Source: Reyranella sp. CPCC 100927
Lineage (GTDB): Bacteria > Pseudomonadota > Alphaproteobacteria > Reyranellales > Reyranellaceae
Length of the DNA: 64,000 bases
Reading direction: 5' to 3'
Assembly: GCF_007859315.1 (NCBI RefSeq)
Contig: NZ_VOHA01000007.1
Location: 186,001-250,000 of the forward strand
Shown here: in pieces, positions 58,870 to 64,000 of the stretch
Position numbering within the stretch: position 1 is the first letter of the stretch
How the letters are laid out: every line of letters starts with the position of its first letter
The notes under the pieces: generated by a model
Told to the model about the DNA's origin: nothing
What the model saw: only the letters and a program-made list of their open reading frames with translations
Databases searched by the model: none
Position numbers and translations under genes: made by a program

Positions 58870-59190
58870 CTAGGTCGGCGTCAGCAGCTTCAGGCCGGCA
58901 ATGCCGGCGACGATGAGTCCGATGCAGGCCAGTCGCAGGACGGCCGCCGACTCACCCAGCAGCAGCATGCCGATGATCACCGTGCCGACCGTTCCGATGC
59001 CGGTCCATACGGCATAGGCCGTGCCCAGCGGCAGGGTACGCACCGCCAGCCCCAGCAAGGCGATGCTGGCGACCATGCTGACGACCGTTAAAGCCGTCGG
59101 CAGGGGACGCGTGAAACCATCGGTGTATTTGAGGCCGACGGCCCAGCCGATTTCCAGCAGGCCGGCCAAAAGAAGCATGCCCCAAGCCAT
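58870..59190 (-). CDS. gdx: SMR-family guanidinium exporter (Gdx/SugE type)
   Basis: This small multidrug-resistance family protein has 106 residues and four transmembrane helices, and works as a dimer that exchanges guanidinium for protons. The essential Glu is residue 13 in [17 protein letters not shown], whose pattern is that of the Gdx/SugE branch and not EmrE. Other motifs are [15 protein letters not shown] and GMLLLGE. A GAGGAGG ribosome site lies just upstream. A guanidine-II riboswitch candidate in the leader supports guanidinium as the substrate. Confidence 0.9.
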   Translation of the reverse strand: MAWGMLLLAGLLEIGWAVGLKYTDGFTRPLPTALTVVSMVASIALLGLAVRTLPLGTAYAVWTGIGTVGTVIIGMLLLGESAAVLRLACIGLIVAGIAGLKLLTPT

Positions 59191-59210
59191 GGTGACCTCC
59201 TCAGGTCCAT

Positions 59211-59262
59211 GACAGGGCCGTCCCCGTCGGCGAAAAAAGAAAACGCCAGGTCGTCCTGGCGT
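59211..59262 (-). promoter_or_regulatory. Guanidine-II (mini-ykkC) riboswitch candidate
   Basis: On the minus strand two hairpins occur in order. P1 is ACGCCAGG-ACGA-CCTGGCGT (59243-59262). A 14-base U-rich linker follows, then P2, GACGGGG-ACGG-CCCTGTC (59211-59228, one G-U pair). Both loops are ACGR closed by G-C pairs, the defining feature of guanidine-II RNAs. The GAGGAGG ribosome site and ATG of gdx follow 20 bases later. P1 plus the T-rich linker also looks like an intrinsic terminator and may end the upstream hydrolase transcript. The combination with a Gdx gene makes the riboswitch reading strong. Confidence 0.82.
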
Positions 59263-59293
59263 CTAGTGCAGATGGGAACGCTGCGGCCTCGTT

Positions 59294-60160
59294 TCAAGAG
59301 CCCTGGTGGTGATTCCGGATCGCCCGGACCACGGTCGAGTCGGGTGCCAGGTATTCATTCATGATGTCGAAGTGGTTGTAGCCGGGTAGCACGTGGACGA
59401 TCGGGTCGTACTGGTGGCGCCGCAGATGGTGCGAATAGCGGAATGACAGGTCGATCCAGCGCCACGGTTCCCGGCCGCCGGCGAAGATGGCGACGGGACA
59501 CGCGACCATCGGCGTCCGCTGTTCCATGTTGTGCCGGGCCGCGATGTCGGGCGTCAGGTGCAGGTCGGCGTTGACCGTCGTCTCGATCGCTGGCGTGGGA
59601 TCGAAGATGCCGCTGGTCAGTGCGGCGCCGCGGATGAAGGCGGGATCGATGCCGCGGGCGCGCCAGTCGGTGGCCAGCGCTTCGGCCCCCAGGTGAGCGC
59701 CGGCGGAATGCCCCGACACGGTCAGCCGCATCGGATCGCCGCCGAAACGGGCGATGTTGCGGTGTGTCCATTCGACCGCGGCGATGGCGGACGTCGCGAC
59801 GCCGTCGAGCGTCGATGCCGGGCAAAGCTCGTAGTTGATGACAACAGTCGTGATGCCCAGCGCGACCAATGTGCCGGCGACGAAGGCGAAGTTCTCCTTG
59901 TCTTGCGCCCGCCAGTAGCCGCCGTGAATAAAGACGTGCACCGGCGCGTTGCCGCCGGCGCCCGATGGTGCCGGGAAGATGTCGAGCTTATGCAGGGCAT
60001 GCGTGCCGTAGGCCACATCCAGCGTCGCCGTCGGCTGGGCGCGCGCGGCACGGTTGATGTCGGCACGCTGCGCGCCATAGGTCTGGAAGTGCGGGAATGC
60101 GCGCTGCGGGTTGTAATGGAACTCGTATTCCTCGTTCGAGAGGGTCGGCTCGCGCGTCAT
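59294..60160 (-). CDS. Alpha/beta hydrolase, kynurenine formamidase-like
   Basis: This 288-residue esterase-type hydrolase has the HGGYW oxyanion motif at residues 79-83, nucleophile Ser152 in SGHSAGAH, and a terminal His in PGYNHFD. The N-terminal YEFHYNPQRAFPHF pattern is common in arylformamidase-like esterases. The ATG at 60160 follows GGAGAACGATCGCG; longer frames upstream are basic and unlikely. The substrate is unknown. It is divergent from the GntR regulator, and its transcript may end at hairpin P1 of the following riboswitch. Confidence 0.82.
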   Translation of the reverse strand: MTREPTLSNEEYEFHYNPQRAFPHFQTYGAQRADINRAARAQPTATLDVAYGTHALHKLDIFPAPSGAGGNAPVHVFIHGGYWRAQDKENFAFVAGTLVALGITTVVINYELCPASTLDGVATSAIAAVEWTHRNIARFGGDPMRLTVSGHSAGAHLGAEALATDWRARGIDPAFIRGAALTSGIFDPTPAIETTVNADLHLTPDIAARHNMEQRTPMVACPVAIFAGGREPWRWIDLSFRYSHHLRRHQYDPIVHVLPGYNHFDIMNEYLAPDSTVVRAIRNHHQGS

Positions 60161-60180
60161 CGCGATCGTTCTCCAGCCAG

Positions 60181-60211
60181 TTGATCCAATCTCGACCCAC
60201 TTATGGATCAA
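60181..60211. promoter_or_regulatory. Inverted-repeat operator candidate between hydrolase and GntR genes
   Basis: TTGATCCA (60181-60188) and TGGATCAA (60204-60211) are perfect 8-base arms with a 15-base spacer. They lie in the 119-base divergent gap between the formamidase-like gene and the GntR-type regulator. The spacing fits binding of a dimeric regulator to two half sites. Confidence 0.5.
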
Positions 60212-60279
60212 TTGCGCGCCATGGGGCAATAAGGCAAGCTGGACGCTGTCGTCCCTCCTTGCCAGGCACCATTTGCGCC

Positions 60280-61002
60280 GTGCGCACCGCTGCCACTTCA
60301 GAGCTCGCTTCGCAACCACCGACCCCGAACATCCGTGCGCGGTCGGAGGCGGAAGGAGGGGCGCTCTACGCCCGCATCAAGTCGGCGATCGCGGAGGGGC
60401 GCTTTATTCCTGGCGCGCGCCTTCCCACCGAACGGGCTTTGTCCGCACAGTATCGCGTGGCGCGCAACACGGTGCGCAAGACCATGGTCAAGCTGGTGAG
60501 CGAAGGCCTGATCGTGCGCGAGATCGGGCGCGGCACCTTCGTGGCCAAGCGGCGTCAGCCGGCACCGTCGCGCGAGGCCGAGTTCAGTCTGCCGGAACTG
60601 CTGGAGGCGCGGTTGCTGTTCGAGCCGGCCCTGGTCGAACTCGTCATCGATCGCGCCGGCGAGCAGGACTGGGTGGCGTTCGATTCGGCGCTGGAAGCCA
60701 TGCGCGCTGCCGACACGTGGGTCGCTTTCAAGGAGGCGAAGTACGCGCTGCATTTTGCGATCGCGCACGCCTCGCGCAATCGCTTTGTCGTGCGCATGTT
60801 CGAGCAGATCATCGCGTCTCGCCGCGCCGCCGGCTGGGGACGGCCGGGCGGCCATCCTGCGCCGCTGGCCCTGGTGCGCGAAACCGCCTGTCGCGACAAT
60901 GCCGCCATCGTCGCGGCGCTGCGGGCGCGCGATGTCCCGCGTGCCCGCGCCCTGATGCACGATCATCTGGTACACACGCTGTCGTCGGTCAGCGGCGCTT
61001 GA
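60280..61002 (+). CDS. GntR/FadR-family transcriptional regulator
   Basis: The N-terminal winged helix (about residues 27-90, with LPTERALSAQYRVARNTVRK and GRGTFVAKR) is followed by an all-helical FCD ligand-binding domain (about 100-230) with the metal-binding-type His near residues 158 and 163. The GTG start at 60280 gives 240 residues; it has no clear Shine-Dalgarno, and the frame stays open upstream into the divergent gene, so the start is uncertain. FCD regulators usually sense organic acids or sugar acids and control neighbouring catabolic or transport genes. Confidence 0.87.
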   Translation: MRTAATSELASQPPTPNIRARSEAEGGALYARIKSAIAEGRFIPGARLPTERALSAQYRVARNTVRKTMVKLVSEGLIVREIGRGTFVAKRRQPAPSREAEFSLPELLEARLLFEPALVELVIDRAGEQDWVAFDSALEAMRAADTWVAFKEAKYALHFAIAHASRNRFVVRMFEQIIASRRAAGWGRPGGHPAPLALVRETACRDNAAIVAALRARDVPRARALMHDHLVHTLSSVSGA

Positions 61003-61005
61003 AAG

Positions 61006-61038
61006 ACTGTCATCCCTCGCTACGCTCGGGGTGACAGT
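61006..61038. repeat. Palindromic repeat between convergent genes
   Basis: ACTGTCATCCC (61006-61016) pairs with GGGGTGACAGT (61028-61038) with one G-U pair; the middle TCGCTACGCTC extends the stem. It lies between the ends of the GntR gene and the convergent permease gene and probably terminates both. It is the same repeat family as at 62874-62949. Confidence 0.7.
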
Positions 61039-61040
61039 CG

Positions 61041-61916
61041 TCACCGACGATCGACGCTGCGCTGCAGTGCGCGGCCGGTCAGCATCAGGGCGAAGGCCGT
61101 GATCAGCACGGCCAGCCCCGGGAACAGCGAGATCCACGGCGCCAGCAGGATGGCATCCTTGCCCTGCTGGAGGATGGCGCCCCAGTCCGGCGTCGGCGGC
61201 TGCACGCCCAGCCCGAGGAAGCCCAGCGCGGCCTGGATCTGCAGCACCAGCGGGAACTGCACGATGTACTGCATCAGGACCAGCGGCAGCACGTTGCGCA
61301 GCACATGGCGGCGCAGGATGGTCGCTTCGGGTAGGCCCAGGCAGCGCGCGGCCTCGACATAGGTTTTGCCGACTTCGCCCACCGCGCCCGAGCGCGCGAT
61401 GCGGAAGAAGACCGGCAGGTAGATCACACTCAAGGCCAGGATGAGGTTGGATGTCTCCGGACCCAGCACGCCGGTCACGATCACGCCCAGGATGATGGGC
61501 GGGAAGCTCAGGACGACGTCGATGAGGCGCCCCAGGCCCTGATCGATCCAGCCGCCGAAGAAGCCCGAGACAGTGCCGCCGATACCGCCGATGACGGCGG
61601 CGATCAGCAGCGCGCTGGCACAGATCGCAAGCGTCATGCGCGTGCCATGGATGACGCGCGCGAAGATGTCCCGTCCGGTGTCGTCGGTGCCGAAAAGGTG
61701 AGCCGCGGACGGCGGCTGCAGCGCGTTGGCGACGTCGATCGCATAGGGTGACTGGCCGGCGAACAGGCCGGGGACCGCCGCTACCAGGCACAGCAGCGCC
61801 AGGACCAGCACGCCGCCCGCCATGGCGGGTTCGCGGCGGGCGGTGCGCACCAGCCGATGCCACGGCGGGAGTGCTTGGGGCAGGGACGCGGTGTCGGCTT
61901 GGGCCATGACCGTCAC
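61041..61916 (-). CDS. Peptide/nickel-type ABC transporter permease (DppC-like)
   Basis: This is the second inner-membrane permease of a family-5 binding-protein-dependent importer. It has an N-terminal helix typical of the DppC/OppC branch (about 34-55), the HLFGTDDTGRDIFARVIHGTR region, and the EAA motif EAARCLGLPEATILRRHVLRN that contacts the ATPase. The GTG start at 61916 overlaps the preceding gene by 4 bases (GTGA); an ATG at 61907 is equally possible. It has 291 residues. No ATPase gene follows on this strand; the neighbouring genes are the repeat and the GntR gene. Confidence 0.92.
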   Translation of the reverse strand: MTVMAQADTASLPQALPPWHRLVRTARREPAMAGGVLVLALLCLVAAVPGLFAGQSPYAIDVANALQPPSAAHLFGTDDTGRDIFARVIHGTRMTLAICASALLIAAVIGGIGGTVSGFFGGWIDQGLGRLIDVVLSFPPIILGVIVTGVLGPETSNLILALSVIYLPVFFRIARSGAVGEVGKTYVEAARCLGLPEATILRRHVLRNVLPLVLMQYIVQFPLVLQIQAALGFLGLGVQPPTPDWGAILQQGKDAILLAPWISLFPGLAVLITAFALMLTGRALQRSVDRR

Positions 61917-62857
61917 GCCAGCCGCACGCGCGGATCGATGACGCGATAGAGCAGATCGACGCCCAGGTTGACCAGCATCGCCGCGATCACGACCACCAGC
62001 AGGGCACCCTGCAGGACCGGATAGTCGCGGGTCTGGATCGCCGTCAGCAGCAGCCGCCCGAGGCCGGGAATGGCGAACAGCGACTCCACGATCACGACGC
62101 CGCCCAGGATCTGGGTCAGCATCAGCCCCATGAAGGTGACCAGCGGAATGGCGATGTTGCGCAGGATGTGCTTGAAAAAGACGATGCGTGCCGGCACGCC
62201 CTTGGCGATCGCGGTGCGCACATAGTCCTGGTGCAGAGCCGACACCACGTTCTGGCGCACGAACTGGCTGTAGGCCGCCGCCTGCAGCAGGCCGAGCGCC
62301 AGGATCGGCAGGAAGAGAATGGCGAGGTTGTCGGCAAGCGATTCACCGGGCGCGGCGTAGACCAGCGGCGGCGACCAGCCCAGGGCGGATGACACCAGTA
62401 CCAGCAGCATCAAGCCCGTCCAGAAGACGGGCGCCGCCAGGCCGAGCAGGTTGAAGGTCTGGATCAGCGTGTCCGGCCACGTGCCCTCGTAGATGCCCGA
62501 GAGCAGGCCCAGCGGCACGCCGACCACGGTGGCCAGCACCAGCGTCAGCAGCGCGATCTCGAGCGTCACCAGGAAGGCGTCCACCACCATCATGGATACC
62601 GGACGGCCGCCGGTCCAGCTGATGCCGAAGTCACCCTGCAGCGCCGCACCGATCCAGCGGCCGTATTGCGTCCACACCGGTTGATCCAGGCCGAAGAACG
62701 CCCGCAGCGACTGGGTCGAGGCCGGATCGCTGGTCTGCCCCAGCATCTGGGCCACCACGTCGCCCGGCACCGCTCGCACGATCAGGAAGACAACGATCGA
62801 TGCCAGCACCGCCGTGATGATGGAGGCTGCGAAGCGTCTGGCGAGGTAACGACCCAT
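61913..62857 (-). CDS. Peptide/nickel-type ABC transporter permease (DppB-like)
   Basis: This is the first permease of the importer, 314 residues with six transmembrane segments. Hallmarks are the N-terminal YLARRFAASIITAVLASIVVF segment (start), VRAVPGD, a short GLDQPVWTQYGRW stretch, and the EAA-type loop RTAIAKGVPARIVFFKHILRN. It is co-directional with the binding-protein gene upstream and overlaps the next permease gene by 4 bases. A large palindrome lies between it and the binding-protein gene. Confidence 0.93.
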   Translation of the reverse strand: MGRYLARRFAASIITAVLASIVVFLIVRAVPGDVVAQMLGQTSDPASTQSLRAFFGLDQPVWTQYGRWIGAALQGDFGISWTGGRPVSMMVVDAFLVTLEIALLTLVLATVVGVPLGLLSGIYEGTWPDTLIQTFNLLGLAAPVFWTGLMLLVLVSSALGWSPPLVYAAPGESLADNLAILFLPILALGLLQAAAYSQFVRQNVVSALHQDYVRTAIAKGVPARIVFFKHILRNIAIPLVTFMGLMLTQILGGVVIVESLFAIPGLGRLLLTAIQTRDYPVLQGALLVVVIAAMLVNLGVDLLYRVIDPRVRLA

Positions 62858-62873
62858 GGGCGACTCTTGCGAT

Positions 62874-62949
62874 TGTCATCCCGAGCCGAAAGCGAGGGAT
62901 CTAGGCCATCCGTCGTTCACCTAGATCCCTCGCTACGCTCGGGATGACA
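62874..62949. repeat. Large palindromic repeat inside the ABC transporter operon
   Basis: The left arm TGTCATCCCGAGC...GAGGGATCTAGG (62874-62905) and the right arm CCTAGATCCCTCGCT...GGGATGACA (62920-62949) are complementary over about 28 of 30 bases, with a 14-base loop. It begins five bases past the binding-protein stop codon (62955, minus strand) and lies 16 bases upstream of the DppB-like start. Such a stem can stabilise the binding-protein mRNA and reduce permease expression. Confidence 0.85.
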
Positions 62950-62954
62950 GACCT

Positions 62955-64000
62955 TCACTTCTTCAAATACGTGCGCGCGAGGCCGTAGAACCAGCCGGTC
63001 GGGTGCTGCTGGTAGTTCTGCACCGCCTCGTTGCGCACGCTGACATGGTCGGCGCTGAACAGCATCACGGTCGGCACCGTCTCGGCGAGAGCCTTCTGGA
63101 ACTGCGCATACGCCTCCTTGCGCTTGGCGCTGTCGGTCTCGGCAAGGCCGCGATCGAGCAGGGCGCTGGCATCGGCGTTGGCCCAGTTGCGGAAGTCGGC
63201 GCCTTCGGGTGCCTTGTGGAAGTGGCGATAGAACAGCAGGTGCGGATCGGGCTGCGTCGCCCAGTCGTTGAACGTCAGCCCCATCTGCTTGGACTGGAAG
63301 TTCTTGATCCAGACGCCGAGGTCGACGCGGCGGATGGCGAGATCGATGCCGGCCCGCGCCAGCTGCTGCTTCATCGTGACGGCGGCCGGATCCATCCAGT
63401 CGTAGCCGTTGATGGTGGTGAGCGTGAGGCTGAGCCCGTTGCCATGCCCTGCCGCGGCCAGCAGCGCCTTGGCTTTCTCGATGTCGGCCTTCTGGTTGGG
63501 CAGGCTGTCGAGCGGTACCCCCCAGCGGTCCTGCATGGCGGCCACCATGGTGCCGATGACCTTGCCGTAGCCGCCGACGGCGGCGCGCATGATCTCCTCG
63601 CGGTCGATGGCGAGCGCCACGGCCTGGCGCACGCGCACGTCGCCCAGTGGCGACAGCTCCGAGCCCAGGTCGAGCGCCTTCTGGTTCAGCGACGGCCAGC
63701 GCTCCAGCACCAGGCCGGGCGCCTTCTCGACCTGCTGGATGTCCTGCGGCCGGGTCAGCAGGGCAAGATCGGCGCGCTTGTTGCGCAGCGCCACGATGAG
63801 GCCGGCGCTGTTGGGCACGAACAGGATGTTGATGCGATCGAGATAGGGTGCATCCGGCTCCCAGTAGTGCTCGTTGCGCACCAGTGCGAGGTGGCTGTTG
63901 GGCTTGAACTCGGCCAGCTTGAACGGACCCGTGCCGACGCTCTTCTGGTTCAGCGCCTGCTTGGCATCCGGCGCATCGAAATAGCCTGCCGGTACGACGC
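62955..64000 (-). CDS. ABC transporter substrate-binding protein, family 5 (partial)
   Basis: This is the C-terminal part of a periplasmic binding protein for peptides, opines or similar solutes. The frame is open to the right edge of the window, so its start and signal peptide lie outside. The family motif GTGPFKLAEF followed by NEHYWEPDAPYLDRI is present at the beginning of the visible part, and about 348 residues are seen. It is the first visible gene of the leftward transporter operon. The ligand cannot be read from sequence. Confidence 0.92.
   Translation of the reverse strand, partial: VVPAGYFDAPDAKQALNQKSVGTGPFKLAEFKPNSHLALVRNEHYWEPDAPYLDRINILFVPNSAGLIVALRNKRADLALLTRPQDIQQVEKAPGLVLERWPSLNQKALDLGSELSPLGDVRVRQAVALAIDREEIMRAAVGGYGKVIGTMVAAMQDRWGVPLDSLPNQKADIEKAKALLAAAGHGNGLSLTLTTINGYDWMDPAAVTMKQQLARAGIDLAIRRVDLGVWIKNFQSKQMGLTFNDWATQPDPHLLFYRHFHKAPEGADFRNWANADASALLDRGLAETDSAKRKEAYAQFQKALAETVPTVMLFSADHVSVRNEAVQNYQQHPTGWFYGLARTYLKK

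Noticed and set aside
59233-59262. Simple intrinsic terminator only
   Set aside because: The stem and following T-rich tract fit a terminator, but the ACGA loop, the second ACGG-loop hairpin and the Gdx gene just downstream make a guanidine-II riboswitch the better explanation; a dual role is kept open.

Overview
The window is a GC-rich (roughly 65 %) stretch of an alphaproteobacterial chromosome. Evidence seen in the sequence: a complete nuoD-N run in the usual alphaproteobacterial order, a short (439-residue) prolyl-tRNA synthetase, a GTTC-N7-GTTC SOS box in front of lexA, and housekeeping blocks in characteristic order (birA-coaX-rnj-DUF1467-proS-lol-dnaE; rpsB-tsf-pyrH-frr-uppS-cdsA-dxr-rseP-bamA-fabZ-gltA-gltX-comEC-lexA-moeA-moaC-trpC-trpD). 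The order-level identity (a Rhodospirillales/Reyranella-like organism is possible) is a guess. No rRNA, tRNA, CRISPR array, insertion sequence or prophage is visible.

Layout. 1-13.1 kb: respiratory complex I operon (nuoC partial, then nuoD-N). 13.2-16.9 kb: birA, coaX, rnj and a small DUF1467 membrane protein. 16.9-18.5 kb: a minus-strand unit with a purine permease and a probable structured small RNA ending in an intrinsic terminator. 18.8-24.1 kb: proS, an unrecognised exported protein, and two tandem lipoprotein-release permeases with their ATPase (lolC-lolE-lolD). 24.3-31.4 kb: aldehyde dehydrogenase, a small conserved hypothetical, dnaE, a DUF72 protein and an unrecognised 168-residue protein. 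31.5-45.0 kb: translation, isoprenoid/phospholipid and outer-membrane biogenesis genes, then gltA and gltX; the lipid A genes (lpxD, lpxA, lpxB) that usually flank fabZ are missing here. 45.1-51.9 kb: comEC, lexA, moeA, moaC, trpC, trpD. 52.0-55.4 kb: a Sel1-repeat protein behind an unusually AT-rich, dyad-rich promoter region, and a DEAD-box helicase with a long His/Gly/Arg-rich tail and a long leader.

55.7-64.0 kb is an accessory metabolic region: an alpha/beta hydrolase, an M14-type deacylase, an LLM flavin monooxygenase, a Gdx-type guanidinium exporter preceded by what looks like a guanidine-II (mini-ykkC) riboswitch, a formamidase-like hydrolase, a divergent GntR/FadR-type regulator with an inverted-repeat operator candidate, and a peptide/opine-type ABC transporter whose binding-protein gene runs off the right edge. 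The most interesting reading, which is inference, is that the enzymes next to the exporter process a nitrogen-rich (possibly guanidino) compound taken up by the ABC transporter.

Intergenic regions carry several strong inverted repeats (13.1, 14.9, 20.1, 29.8, 55.7, 61.0, 62.9 kb). Some share a core and probably belong to dispersed extragenic palindrome families; two lie in positions where they could control translation or operon stoichiometry.
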